A stretch of 37,117 nucleotides of DNA from an uncultured Clostridia bacterium (GTDB lineage: Bacteria; Bacillota; Clostridia; Lachnospirales; Bianqueaceae). The notes under the pieces were generated by a model. The model made no database searches. It was not told the DNA's origin and saw only the letters and a program-made list of their open reading frames with translations. The position numbers and the translations under genes are program-made. Shown piece by piece: positions 16,077 to 25,372 of this stretch. The stretch's first letter is position 1, and the number at the start of each line of letters is the position of its first letter. The stretch lies in the NCBI GenBank assembly GCA_937892735.1, contig CALBGL010000135.1, positions 1 to 37,117 of the forward strand, read 5' to 3'.

Positions 16077-16330
16077 GTTACAGGCAATGAAGAGAAGAGT
16101 AGTGTGTCGATCCTGGCGCAGAGAGCTTTCGGCAGGTGTAAGAAAGAGTGGGATGACGGACGAAGATCACCTTGGAGCCGCGAACTGCCTGGTTCGCCGG
16201 GAATGCCCGTTATAGCGTCGGAGTATCATAGAGGTACTCTAAGAGGCTCTTTGTCGTGAGGCAAGGGGTAAATCAAGGTGGTATCACGAAGCAGCGCTCT
16301 CGTCCTTATGAGATGAGAGTTTTTTTATTG
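16077..16330 (+). promoter_or_regulatory. T-box leader, isoleucine-specific
   Basis: A tRNA-sensing antitermination leader. Stem I contains AGAGAGC (16120-16126). A candidate specifier codon ATC (Ile, 16166-16168), followed by A as usual, lies in the right-hand strand of stem I. The T-box core AAGGTGGTATCACGAAG (16276-16292) includes TGGT, which pairs with the ACCA end of uncharged tRNA-Ile. The competing terminator is CTCTCGTC/GATGAGAG (16297-16304/16312-16319) plus seven T. When isoleucyl-tRNA is scarce the leader should read through into yebC and ileS. Confidence 0.93.
16297..16326 (+). terminator. T-box-controlled terminator
   Basis: An eight-pair stem (one G-T pair) with loop CTTATGA and a run of seven T. 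It is the regulated terminator of the isoleucine T-box leader and lies about 40 bases before the yebC start codon. Confidence 0.9.
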
Positions 16331-16363
16331 CAAATGGCTATGGAAGAGGAAAGGGAGAGAGAA

Positions 16364-17095
16364 ATGTCAGGACATTCAAAATTTGCAAATATTAAGCATA
16401 AGAAGGAAAAACAGGATGCGAAGCGCGGTAAGATTTTTACCAAGCTGGGCCGTGAGATTGCGGTGGCGGTGAAGGAGGGCGGTGCAACGCCGGAGGCAAA
16501 CAGCAAGCTCCGGGATGTCATTGCCAAGTGTAAGGCGAACAATATGCCGAATGATACGATTATGCGCAGTATCAAGAAGGCGGCCGGGGAAGGCAGTGGG
16601 ATTATCTATGAGTCCATCACTTATGAAGGATACGGTCCGGGCGGTACCGCGATTATGGTGGAATGCCTGACGGATAATAAGAACCGTACGGCAGCGAATG
16701 TGCGTCATGCCTTCTCCAAGAATGGTGGCAACATGGGCACCACAGGCTGTGTTTCCTTCATGTTTGATAAAAAAGGACAGATCATCATCGAATTAAAGGA
16801 AGGCATGGATGAAGAGGAGCTGATGATGCAGGCACTCGACGCGGGTGCGGAGGATATGCAGTCTGAGGAGGACTCCTGTGTGATTTTGACAGCGCCGGAG
16901 AACTTTTCTGAAGTGCGTGAAAACCTGGAGAAAGCGGGCATCGAGATGGTCGAGGCGGATATCAACATGATTCCGCAGACGATGGCGAACCTGTCCGATC
17001 CGGAGGCGGTCGAGAAGATGGAGAGCCTGCTGGATATGCTGGAAGACGATGATGATGTGCAGAATGTGTGGCACAACTGGGATGAGGAAGAATAA
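16364..17095 (+). CDS. yebC: YebC/PmpR-family protein
   Basis: A 243-residue protein starting MSGHSKFANIKHKKEKQDA, the hallmark of the TACO1/YebC family. Members were long annotated as DNA-binding regulators; recent work on some links them to relief of ribosome stalling. The tail is rich in aspartate and glutamate. The Met at 16364 gives the usual length; an open frame from 16256 would start inside the T-box. It lies between the T-box terminator and ileS, so it is controlled by isoleucyl-tRNA charging. Confidence 0.95.
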   Translation: MSGHSKFANIKHKKEKQDAKRGKIFTKLGREIAVAVKEGGATPEANSKLRDVIAKCKANNMPNDTIMRSIKKAAGEGSGIIYESITYEGYGPGGTAIMVECLTDNKNRTAANVRHAFSKNGGNMGTTGCVSFMFDKKGQIIIELKEGMDEEELMMQALDAGAEDMQSEEDSCVILTAPENFSEVRENLEKAGIEMVEADINMIPQTMANLSDPEAVEKMESLLDMLEDDDDVQNVWHNWDEEE

Positions 17096-17122
17096 AGGCG
17101 GATTCATAAGAGAGGACAAGAA

Positions 17123-20100
17123 ATGTATAAGAAAGTTTCGACAGATCTGAATTTTGTAGGACGGGAAGCGGAAGTCCTGGATTTCTGGAAGGAGCAGAAT
17201 GTTTTTGAAGAGAGCGTGAAACAGCGGGAAGGCGCGCCGTCTTACACGTTTTATGACGGGCCTCCGACCGCGAATGGGCGCCCTCATATTGGTCATGTGC
17301 TGACTCGCGCTATCAAGGATCTGATCCCCAGATACCGTACAATGAAGGGATACCAGGTGGTTCGTAAGGCGGGGTGGGATACCCATGGTCTGCCGGTGGA
17401 GCTGGAAGTGGAGAAGCAGCTTGGTCTGAATGGAAAGGATCAGATTGAGAAGTATGGTATCGAGCCATTTATTGAGAAATGTAAAGAAAGCGTATGGACC
17501 TATAAGAGTATGTGGGAAGAGTTCTCGGATAAGGTGGGTTTCTGGGCGGATATGAACGACCCATATATCACGTATGACAATTCTTATATCGAGTCCATGT
17601 GGTGGGCGCTGAAAAAGATGTGGGATGAGGGCTTGTTATACAAGGGCCATAAGATCGTTCCCTACTGCCCGCGCTGTGGAACTTCTCTGGCCAGCCATGA
17701 GGTAGCGCAAGGTTATAAGGATGTGGAAGAGGAGACTGTATACGCGCGGTTTAAGGTGAAGGGCGAGGAGAACGCTTACTTCCTGGCCTGGACGACGACG
17801 CCCTGGACATTACCTTCGAATGTGGCTCTATGTGTACATCCGGATCTGGAATACGTGAAGGCGAAGCAGAACGATACGATGTATTATCTGGCAGAAGGCA
17901 TGGCAGAAGCTGTATTGGGGGAGGATTACGAGATCCTGGAGCGGTATACGGGCAAGGATCTGGAGTACAAAGAGTATGAGCCGCTGTTCCCCTTTGCCAA
18001 GGCAGAGAAGAAAGCCTGGTATGTGACCTGCGCGGACTATGTCACCCTGGGAGAGGGTACGGGTATCGTACACATCGCGCCGGCTTTTGGTGAGGATGAC
18101 TCCAAAGTAGGACATCGGTATGACCTGCCCTTTGTACAGATGGTGGATGCGAAGGGAAATCTCTCCGGCGGCACTTACTGGGACGGCACTTTCGTGAAAA
18201 AGGCGGATCCAGAGATCATCGAATGGCTGAGAGAGCATGGCCTGTTATACAAGACGGCGCGGTATACGCATTCGTATCCCCATTGCTGGCGCTGCGGCAC
18301 GCCGCTTCTGTACTATGCAAAAGATACCTGGTTCATCGCCATGACCAAGGTGCGGGATCGTCTGGTGGCCAATAATAAGACCGTCAACTGGATTCCCAAG
18401 TCTATCGGGGAACGCCGTTTCGGCGATTGGCTGGAGAACGTGGTGGATTGGGGACTGTCCCGAGATCGGTACTGGGGAACCCCGCTCAATATCTGGGAAT
18501 GTGAATGTGGGCATCGGGAAGCGATCGGCAGTATCGCAGAGCTGAAGGAAAAGGGACAGAATGTCCCGGAGAATATCGAGCTGCACCGTCCCTTCGTGGA
18601 TCAAGTGTATCTGACCTGTCCTGAGTGCGGGAAACGCATGAAGCGTGTGCCGAACGTTATCGACTGCTGGTTTGATTCCGGTTCCATGCCTTTCGCACAG
18701 TGGCACTATCCCTTCGAGAACGAAAAGATGTTTCAGGAGCATTTCCCGGCAGATTTCATCAGCGAGGCCGTGGATCAGACCAGAGGATGGTTCTATACGC
18801 TGATGGCGATCTCGACGGTATTGTTCGATCAGGCGCCGTATAAGAATGTCATCGTGCTGGGACTGGTGCAGGATGAGAACGGACAGAAGATGAGTAAATC
18901 CAAAGGGAACGCGGTGGATCCGATGGAGATGCTTGAGAAATTTGGAGCGGATGCTATACGTTGGTATTTCTATACGAACAGCGCGCCTTGGCTGCCCTCG
19001 AGGTTCTATGAGGGCGCTGTGACAGAGTGTCAGAGAAAATTCCTGGGAACGCTTTGGAATACCTACGCGTTCTATGTGTTATACGCGGAGATCGACCAGT
19101 TTAATCCCATGGAGCACGCGCTCGTGGAGGAGGAGCTGTCGATCATGGACCGCTGGCTGCTTTCTAAGCTGAATACGCTCATCCGTACGGTGGATACGTA
19201 TCTGGAAAACTATTGCATCACGGAGGCGGCGAAGGCTCTGGAAGACTTTGTGGATGAACTGAGCAACTGGTATGTGCGCCGCGGCCGTGAGCGGTACTGG
19301 GGCAAAGAGATGACGGCGGATAAGATCAACGCCTATATGACGCTGCAGGAGGCGTTGGTAACCGTGGCCAAGCTGGCGGCGCCCATGATTCCGTTCATGT
19401 CGGAGGAGATCTATCGGAATCTGGTGGCCGGACTGGATCCTGCTGCGCCGAAGAGCGTTCATCTGTGCGATTATCCGGTCTGCGACGAAAGTCGGATTCA
19501 TCCGGAGCTGGAGAACGCCATGGAAGAGGTGCTTGAGATCGTCGTAGCAGGCCGGGCCTGCCGAAATAACGCAGCGATTAAAAACCGTCAGCCGATCGGT
19601 CGTATGTATGTGAAGACGCCGAAGGAGGCGCTTCCCGAAGAATACGCGGCCGTCATCCGCGATGAGCTCAACGTGAAGGAGATCGTATTCACACAGGATG
19701 TGCGCGATTTCACCACATATACATTCAAGCCGCAGCTTCGGACCGTAGGGCCTAAGTATGGTAAGCTTCTGGGTAAGATCCGAACCCTGCTGACAGAGCT
19801 GGATGGTAATGATGCCATGGGTATTCTGCGCAGCGGCAAGCCGCTATCCTTTGATATCGAAGGGACGGCTGTCGAGCTTGCGGAGGAGGATCTTCTGATC
19901 GAGTCCACGCAGAAGAGCGGATTCATGGCGGAGACCGAAGGCGAGCTGACCGTTGTGCTGGACACGAATCTGAGTCCGGAACTGCTGGAAGAAGGCTTCA
20001 TGCGGGAAGTCATCAGCAAGCTGCAGACGATGCGGAAGGAAGCCGGTTTCGAGGTGACAGATCATATCGAGGTATCCTACTGGGGAAGCGAGCATGCTCA

Positions 20101-20245
20101 GAAACAGATCCAGGTCAATGAACGAACCATTGCCAAGGAAGTACTGGCCGATCAGATGCATGCAGGCAGCTCTTTGGAGGGAGCTTACGAGAAGGAATGG
20201 AATGTAAACGGAGAAAAGGTTTCCTTTGCTGTAAAGCGAATATAA
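17123..20245 (+). CDS. ileS: Isoleucyl-tRNA synthetase, type 2-like
   Basis: A 1040-residue cytoplasmic class I synthetase attaching isoleucine to tRNA-Ile. HIGH lies at 55-58 within YDGPPTANGRPHIGH, KMSKS at 589-593 (QKMSKSKGN). The CP1 editing domain between them has TTPWTLPSN and the GWDTHGLPVE entrance motif. Length and sequence style fit the eukaryote-like type 2 IleRS, a class often less sensitive to mupirocin; this is inferred from pattern, not tested. CxxC pairs (CPRCG; CPECG) suggest structural zinc. It follows yebC by 27 bases under the isoleucine T-box, which confirms the amino-acid assignment. Confidence 0.96.
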   Translation: MYKKVSTDLNFVGREAEVLDFWKEQNVFEESVKQREGAPSYTFYDGPPTANGRPHIGHVLTRAIKDLIPRYRTMKGYQVVRKAGWDTHGLPVELEVEKQLGLNGKDQIEKYGIEPFIEKCKESVWTYKSMWEEFSDKVGFWADMNDPYITYDNSYIESMWWALKKMWDEGLLYKGHKIVPYCPRCGTSLASHEVAQGYKDVEEETVYARFKVKGEENAYFLAWTTTPWTLPSNVALCVHPDLEYVKAKQNDTMYYLAEGMAEAVLGEDYEILERYTGKDLEYKEYEPLFPFAKAEKKAWYVTCADYVTLGEGTGIVHIAPAFGEDDSKVGHRYDLPFVQMVDAKGNLSGGTYWDGTFVKKADPEIIEWLREHGLLYKTARYTHSYPHCWRCGTPLLYYAKDTWFIAMTKVRDRLVANNKTVNWIPKSIGERRFGDWLENVVDWGLSRDRYWGTPLNIWECECGHREAIGSIAELKEKGQNVPENIELHRPFVDQVYLTCPECGKRMKRVPNVIDCWFDSGSMPFAQWHYPFENEKMFQEHFPADFISEAVDQTRGWFYTLMAISTVLFDQAPYKNVIVLGLVQDENGQKMSKSKGNAVDPMEMLEKFGADAIRWYFYTNSAPWLPSRFYEGAVTECQRKFLGTLWNTYAFYVLYAEIDQFNPMEHALVEEELSIMDRWLLSKLNTLIRTVDTYLENYCITEAAKALEDFVDELSNWYVRRGRERYWGKEMTADKINAYMTLQEALVTVAKLAAPMIPFMSEEIYRNLVAGLDPAAPKSVHLCDYPVCDESRIHPELENAMEEVLEIVVAGRACRNNAAIKNRQPIGRMYVKTPKEALPEEYAAVIRDELNVKEIVFTQDVRDFTTYTFKPQLRTVGPKYGKLLGKIRTLLTELDGNDAMGILRSGKPLSFDIEGTAVELAEEDLLIESTQKSGFMAETEGELTVVLDTNLSPELLEEGFMREVISKLQTMRKEAGFEVTDHIEVSYWGSEHAQKQIQVNERTIAKEVLADQMHAGSSLEGAYEKEWNVNGEKVSFAVKRI

Positions 20246-20266
20246 AAGAAAGGGGGGAAGGCGAGC

Positions 20267-20872
20267 GTGAAAAAAACGATGATGATGTGGATTCTGATAC
20301 TCGTATGTGGTCTCGTCGCCTGCTCCTACTCCAATGAGAGTGAGAAGGCACCGGATAACTGGCCGACATACGCGGTGGGCAGCATGACCTTCCCCTGTGA
20401 AGCAGGATGGACGGCAGCCGATGTATCCGCTTTTGAAGATGCCGCGGCAGAGCCGTTCTCCCTGTTGGAAACGACCAATCATGTGGAGTGGGTTGGCTGT
20501 ATTGCCAGTCCGGAGTGGACGGATGGATCGAGGAATTATCTGGCCATCTCCTACCTTCAGATGTCGTCTAATGTGACTGATTCCATGCTGGAAGAGCAGG
20601 TAGCCCAGCTTGCCAACTTGAGAACGAATTTTCTGTCAGCGGGCATGACGACAACGATACTGACGGAACCACAGATTGTCCGTTATGGAGATCATACGGT
20701 ATTGATCTACTCCTGTCGGTTTACGTTGGAGGATGGAGATACTGTGATCGTTCAGGTAGGAATGATCGGACATGGAGATCGCCTGTACCAGTTCCATTAC
20801 GTGGACAGTCAATCCAGCAGTCAGGGAAAAGCTCTGGCACAGATTTTGACGGGACTTTCATGGCTCGAATAG
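20267..20872 (+). CDS. Small putative lipoprotein, function unknown
   Basis: A 201-residue protein beginning at GTG, with a lipoprotein signal (positively charged start, hydrophobic core, lipobox LVAC at about residues 16-19). The mature part has no family I recognise; it includes two tryptophans near GWTAAD and EWVGC and alternating strands suggestive of a small beta domain. GGGGGG precedes the start. It follows ileS by 21 bases and ends in a strong terminator, so it is probably the last gene of the T-box operon. Confidence 0.72.
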   Translation: MKKTMMMWILILVCGLVACSYSNESEKAPDNWPTYAVGSMTFPCEAGWTAADVSAFEDAAAEPFSLLETTNHVEWVGCIASPEWTDGSRNYLAISYLQMSSNVTDSMLEEQVAQLANLRTNFLSAGMTTTILTEPQIVRYGDHTVLIYSCRFTLEDGDTVIVQVGMIGHGDRLYQFHYVDSQSSSQGKALAQILTGLSWLE

Positions 20873-20889
20873 GAGACCATCAGACAGGG

Positions 20890-20935
20890 ACGCTGTTGCA
20901 TCGCAGATTTTAGCGATTGCGACAGCGTTTTTTTT
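20890..20935 (+). terminator. Terminator after the ileS operon
   Basis: ACGCTGT (20890-20896) pairs with ACAGCGT near 20922-20928, extended inward by GC and ATCGC/GCGAT pairing with one bulge, then a run of T. A strong intrinsic terminator. Confidence 0.9.
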
Positions 20936-20987
20936 ATGTTGGAACAAAAAGGAATGCAATACTGCATGAAAAATAGGAGGATAGGAG

Positions 20988-21016
20988 TTGATTTTTTAGG
21001 AAAAGTAGGATAAAAT
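20988..21016 (+). promoter_or_regulatory. Promoter of the AraC-type regulator gene
   Basis: TTGATT (20988-20993) and TAAAAT (21011-21016) spaced 17 bases. A second TATAAT at 21021-21026 has no good -35 and is less likely. Confidence 0.55.
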
Positions 21017-21045
21017 AAAGTATAATCTATTCGGGAGGAATGAGC

Positions 21046-23331
21046 ATGTCATCGCGAAAAAGACTGCAGTATACATTTTTTACGAAAATTTTCATGACGC
21101 TTGCGTTCCTCGTCGCGGTTCTCATGGTGCTGTGCGGCATTGCTTTCGATAAAAGTATGCAGCGGTATGCGGAAGAACGGATCGGTGACGCAAGGCAGAG
21201 TAATCAGGCTCGCCTGGAAGAATATATGCAGGAACTGACGGGGAGTTTGCAGCGAGACGCATTGAACCTGTCGCAGATCCTGGCGCAGAGTGGGATGAGC
21301 GGCAGGTCTATGGCGATTGGTCAGCTGCGGGAGGCGCAGGCGAAGCTTTCGGCAGCCAATCGAACGAATACGATGTTAGTATCTACGTATTTGTATCTTG
21401 AAGAGGCGGGATACGTGGTGACCTCTTATAATGGATGTTACCGACTCGAGAATTTTTTGGATCAGGAATGGCTGGAGTCCTATGCGTCTCTTGACAGCAT
21501 CGACAACAGTACCTGGATGTCTGTGCGAAGGCTCCATTCCTTACAGAGTCCTACGGGAAGGGACGAAGGAGATCAGGTATTAACCTATGTATATCGGCTT
21601 TCTTCATTTACGTCGCCGGTTCTTAGGGGGGCTTTGATTTACAACGTGGATGTGGTTGAACTGGCGTCCCGATTGAACGCGGGATATGATAGCGACCAGG
21701 AATATGTGCAGGTGATCGACGAAACAGGAACCGTCCTGTGCGATCCACAAAGGAACCGTATGGGTAGGAATCTGTCTGAAGAAGCATATATTCAGAAAAT
21801 CCTGAGTCATCCGGAAAAATCGGGGTATTTCACGATGGATCAAGCGGGAGAAATGATGCTGATATCCTGGTATCGATCGGAGTTTGAGGATTGGATCTTT
21901 GTGGATGTGAGTTCCATGGAGACATTGAATACGTTGGCGCAGTCTTATATGAATGGACTGCTGCTGATTCTGGGAGGGATTCTAGTCGTCGGACTGCTGG
22001 GGGCGCTGGGGCTCAGTCGATATCTGTATAATCCAGTGAAACAGTTGACGGACGAGATTCTCCGAGGAGAACCTTTCGCGGGCAACCGAGGAGACTTAGC
22101 CATTCTGAAACGGGCTATCTCGAATATGAAGCAGGAGGGGGAACGGCTGCGCAAGAATCAGGAGGAGAATGAGACAAAGAAAGAAGAAGCCTGGCTGCGT
22201 ACCGGTATCCTCGACGGGTATAATCTGCGGGAGGTACCGGAGAGGCTGCAGCAGGCAGTGAAAGACTGTGACATACATATCGCATATCTGCGATTTTATT
22301 TGCAGGATGAACGATGGAATAAGATGGACGAGGAAGAACGGTGTTATTTCAGGAGCTTGCTGTGTCAGCTCTGGGGACAGATGATGCAGGAAGCGCGGTA
22401 TGCGAGCCGGGAGGCGTACGTAGGAAAAAGAGGTATGTATCTGCTCATTCTGGGCGGAGAAGAAGGGGACATCATTTCGTGGTTGTATCGATACATACAA
22501 TATGTAGAAGAAAATTTTCAGATTCATTTGGCAGCCGGCCTTTCACATGCTTGTAAGAGCCTGCAGGAAGCCATGGCCGCGGGAGAGAGCGCGCTGCGAG
22601 CCTCTGGACGGGTGTTTTTCCGAGGGTGGGGATCTGTCATCAGGGAGGAGGAGATACCAGTGGAAAAAACAGAAGAATACGCGTATCCCGCAGAAGAAGA
22701 ACAAGAACTCATGGAAAGCCTGGATAGTGGAAATGAGAAGTGGATCCGACAGGCTGTGAGAGCATATTGCAGGAGGATTCGGCAGATGCCCGCATTGACG
22801 GTGGAAAACGCGGTACTCATGCTGCATCAGCTGACTGGAACGATTTTGCGAAAACTGTCGGAACGCGTCGGGGATGAGGAGCAGGTGATGGAGTACAGTC
22901 GGCGGATTCACAAGATTTTCAGCGTACAGGGGTATTCGCTGCAGGAGTTTGAACAGGATTTTGGAGCATGCTTATGCTCGCTATTCGGAAACACAAGACA
23001 GGGAGAGGACGCCGGACTCTATGGGCAGATTCTTTCGTATATTAAAGAACATTACCGAGAGAACATTGGGGCGAATGAGATCGCGGAGGCGCTTGGAATC
23101 AGCTATTCTTATACGCGGAAAATTTTCAAGGAGCATGCGGGAGTGAGTCCCTCGGATTACATTCATCAGCTGCGGATCCAGGACGCGAAGAGGATTCTAA
23201 TGGAGAGCAGTAAATCTGTGATTCAGATCGCGGAAGAAGTAGGCTATAACAATGATCAGAGTTTTCTGCGGGCGTTTAAGAAATGGGTTGGAATGAGTCC
23301 GGCGGTTTATCGTAAAGAGAGAAATTCATAA
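21046..23331 (+). CDS. Membrane-anchored AraC-family regulator with extracytoplasmic sensor domain
   Basis: A 761-residue one-component regulator. A first membrane helix (about 15-35) is followed by an outside sensory region of about 250 residues (Cache-like spacing), then a second helix (about 300-320, GLLLILGGILVVGLLGALGL). A long cytoplasmic linker follows, and the C-terminal 100 residues are an AraC double helix-turn-helix (EIAEALGISYSYTRKIFKEHAGVSP and IAEEVGYNNDQSFLRAFKKWVGMSP). No kinase or receiver domain is present. Such proteins in Clostridia and Bacilli usually sit beside LplB/YtcP importers and switch them on, which fits here. ATG 21046 suits GGGAGG (21033-21038) better than ATG 21040. 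Confidence 0.9.
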   Translation: MSSRKRLQYTFFTKIFMTLAFLVAVLMVLCGIAFDKSMQRYAEERIGDARQSNQARLEEYMQELTGSLQRDALNLSQILAQSGMSGRSMAIGQLREAQAKLSAANRTNTMLVSTYLYLEEAGYVVTSYNGCYRLENFLDQEWLESYASLDSIDNSTWMSVRRLHSLQSPTGRDEGDQVLTYVYRLSSFTSPVLRGALIYNVDVVELASRLNAGYDSDQEYVQVIDETGTVLCDPQRNRMGRNLSEEAYIQKILSHPEKSGYFTMDQAGEMMLISWYRSEFEDWIFVDVSSMETLNTLAQSYMNGLLLILGGILVVGLLGALGLSRYLYNPVKQLTDEILRGEPFAGNRGDLAILKRAISNMKQEGERLRKNQEENETKKEEAWLRTGILDGYNLREVPERLQQAVKDCDIHIAYLRFYLQDERWNKMDEEERCYFRSLLCQLWGQMMQEARYASREAYVGKRGMYLLILGGEEGDIISWLYRYIQYVEENFQIHLAAGLSHACKSLQEAMAAGESALRASGRVFFRGWGSVIREEEIPVEKTEEYAYPAEEEQELMESLDSGNEKWIRQAVRAYCRRIRQMPALTVENAVLMLHQLTGTILRKLSERVGDEEQVMEYSRRIHKIFSVQGYSLQEFEQDFGACLCSLFGNTRQGEDAGLYGQILSYIKEHYRENIGANEIAEALGISYSYTRKIFKEHAGVSPSDYIHQLRIQDAKRILMESSKSVIQIAEEVGYNNDQSFLRAFKKWVGMSPAVYRKERNS

Positions 23332-23351
23332 AAGTGAACCTTCGTGGGAGC

Positions 23352-23388
23352 AAAAGTGAGGCATCGTGGAAAGCGACGCCTCACTTTT
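23352..23388 (+). terminator. Terminator after the AraC-type regulator
   Basis: AAAAGTGAGGC (23352-23362) pairs perfectly with GCCTCACTTTT (23378-23388), with an inner TCG/CGA. It separates the regulator from the importer operon, so the latter needs its own promoter. Confidence 0.85.
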
Positions 23389-23423
23389 GTCAAATATGAT
23401 AGGAGAAAAAGCAAAAATGAGGA

Positions 23424-23452
23424 TTGAAAGAAGGGATTTGCGGTGATATTGT
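23424..23452 (+). promoter_or_regulatory. Candidate promoter of importer operon 1
   Basis: TTGAAA (23424-23429) and TATTGT (23447-23452) spaced 17 bases. The -10 is weak, as expected where an activator such as the upstream AraC protein is needed. Confidence 0.4.
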
Positions 23453-23504
23453 TGAGGTATCAGCTGAGCTAATTTAAAAATTTGTTCAAAATCACGGGGG
23501 TGAA

Positions 23505-24425
23505 ATGATGCAGGGAAAGAAACGTAGAGTCGGTTACTATATCAAGCGGGATTGGATCCTGTATGCGATGCTGATTCTGCCAATGGCGTACTATATCGTA
23601 TTTAAGTATGCGCCCATGTATGGAGTGACGGTGGCTTTTAAGAATTATAACATTTTTCAGGGAGTGATGGGCAGCGAATGGGTGGGACTGAAATATTTCA
23701 AAACCATTTTTGCGATGGACGAGTTTTACCGGGTATTTCGAAATACATTGATGCTCAATATCTTAGATCTTTTATTCAGCTTTCCGGCGCCCATCATCCT
23801 GGCCATCATGCTGTCGGAAATGAAGGGCGTAGTCTATAAGAGGATCTCTCAGACGATCATTTACCTGCCCTACTTCATTTCCTGGGTTGTGATCGGCGGG
23901 ATTTCTCTGCAGTTGTTCGCGCCGGAGAGCGGTCTGATCAATATCATTATCCGCAGGTTGGGTGGGGAAGGGGTTCCGTTCCTGACCGAAAAATGGCATT
24001 GGCTCTTTACCTACTGTGGGGTTGGTGTATGGCAAAGCGCAGGATGGAATTCCATTCTTTTCATCGCGGCCATCGCGGGAATCAACCAGGAACTGTACGA
24101 GGCGGCCACGGTGGACGGTGCGGGGAGGTTTCAAAGGATCTGGCATATCACGCTGCCGGGGATACGCCCGACGATTGTGATGATGCTGATCCTACGTATG
24201 GGATCTCTAGTCAGTATTGGGTTCGAGCGGCCTTATGTGATGGGAAATACCATGGTTCGGGAGTTTTCCGACGTCATCAGTACCTATGTGTATCGGATCG
24301 GTCTGGAATCCTCGAATTTCAGTCTGGCGACGGCTGTGGGTCTGTTCCAGTCCGTCATCGGAATGATTTTGTTGCTGTTGACCAATACGATCGCCAACAA
24401 GGTAGATGGCGGCGGCATATTCTAA
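23505..24425 (+). CDS. ABC transporter permease, LplB type (importer 1)
   Basis: A 306-residue inner-membrane subunit of a CUT1-like carbohydrate importer. About six membrane helices are visible. The EAA loop that docks the ATPase reads EAATVDGAGRFQRIWHITLP near residue 200. The N-terminus with MAYYIVFKYAPMYGVTVAFKNY is typical of LplB/YtcO proteins. It is followed by its YtcP-type partner 13 bases later. No ATPase gene is nearby; related systems borrow a shared MsmX/UgpC-type ATPase. Confidence 0.92.
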   Translation: MMQGKKRRVGYYIKRDWILYAMLILPMAYYIVFKYAPMYGVTVAFKNYNIFQGVMGSEWVGLKYFKTIFAMDEFYRVFRNTLMLNILDLLFSFPAPIILAIMLSEMKGVVYKRISQTIIYLPYFISWVVIGGISLQLFAPESGLINIIIRRLGGEGVPFLTEKWHWLFTYCGVGVWQSAGWNSILFIAAIAGINQELYEAATVDGAGRFQRIWHITLPGIRPTIVMMLILRMGSLVSIGFERPYVMGNTMVREFSDVISTYVYRIGLESSNFSLATAVGLFQSVIGMILLLLTNTIANKVDGGGIF

Positions 24426-24438
24426 GGAGGGGAAAAGG

Positions 24439-25320
24439 ATGAATACACGAATCAAAGAGAAGACTTTTGATGTATGCAACTATGTTCTCATGACGGTGAT
24501 CGTAATCATTTGCCTGATTCCCTTCGTCTACGTAATCTCTCTGTCTTTGAGTTCTACGAGGGCGGTACTCTCGCGGGAGGTTTTCTTCTGGCCCGTGGAG
24601 TTTGACCTCGTATCCTATGAGAACGTGGTGAGCGATCCGACCATCATGCCGGCGCTCTGGATGAGTGTGAAGACCACGGTACTGCATACGTTGATCGCCA
24701 TGGTACTTACGATTCTTACGGCGTATCCACTGTCGCAGAAGCGTCTTAAGGGACATCGGGCCATCATGATGGTCATTCTGTTTACGATGTTCTTTAGCGG
24801 CGGTATTATTCCGGACTACCTGCTGGTGAGTTCTCTGGGGCTTACCAACAACATGTGGGGCATCATCATTCCCTGCGGGATCAATACCTTTAACGTGATC
24901 ATTCTGCGTACCTTCTTCCTCAATTCGATTCCGGCGGGACTGCAGGAGGCGGCGCAGATCGACGGGTGCAATGACTTTACGATTCTGATTCGAATCGTAT
25001 TGCCCCTATCGAAGCCGGTTCTGGCGACTCTGGCGCTTTTCTACGCGGTGGCGCGTTGGAACGGCTTTCAAGACGCCAAGTTCTATATCAATAAACAAGA
25101 ACTTTACACCCTGCCACAGAAGATCAACATGATTATCAACAGCAGCCAGCTTTCCAGCCAGACGATGATGAACAATCCACAGCTGGCGGAACAGAGAACA
25201 GCGGAAGAAGGGATCAAGGCAGCAAGCATCATATTCACGACATTGCCCATTCTGTTGGTATATCCTTGGCTGCAGAAGTATTTTGTACATGGCGTGATGA
25301 TCGGCGCCATCAAGGAATGA
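24439..25320 (+). CDS. ABC transporter permease, YtcP type (importer 1)
   Basis: The second permease (293 residues, about six helices) pairs with the LplB-type subunit. Its EAA motif is EAAQIDGCNDFTILIRIVLP. The start at 24439 is chosen because AAGGAGGGG precedes it and the protein then begins MNTRIKEKTFDV; an open frame from 24406 would overlap the upstream gene. Family relatives import oligosaccharides or glycan fragments; the substrate here is unknown. Confidence 0.92.
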   Translation: MNTRIKEKTFDVCNYVLMTVIVIICLIPFVYVISLSLSSTRAVLSREVFFWPVEFDLVSYENVVSDPTIMPALWMSVKTTVLHTLIAMVLTILTAYPLSQKRLKGHRAIMMVILFTMFFSGGIIPDYLLVSSLGLTNNMWGIIIPCGINTFNVIILRTFFLNSIPAGLQEAAQIDGCNDFTILIRIVLPLSKPVLATLALFYAVARWNGFQDAKFYINKQELYTLPQKINMIINSSQLSSQTMMNNPQLAEQRTAEEGIKAASIIFTTLPILLVYPWLQKYFVHGVMIGAIKE

Positions 25321-25372
25321 GCTCATCCTGACTGGGTCAGGTTAGAGAATATACATTAAAGGAGGTTTTCAA

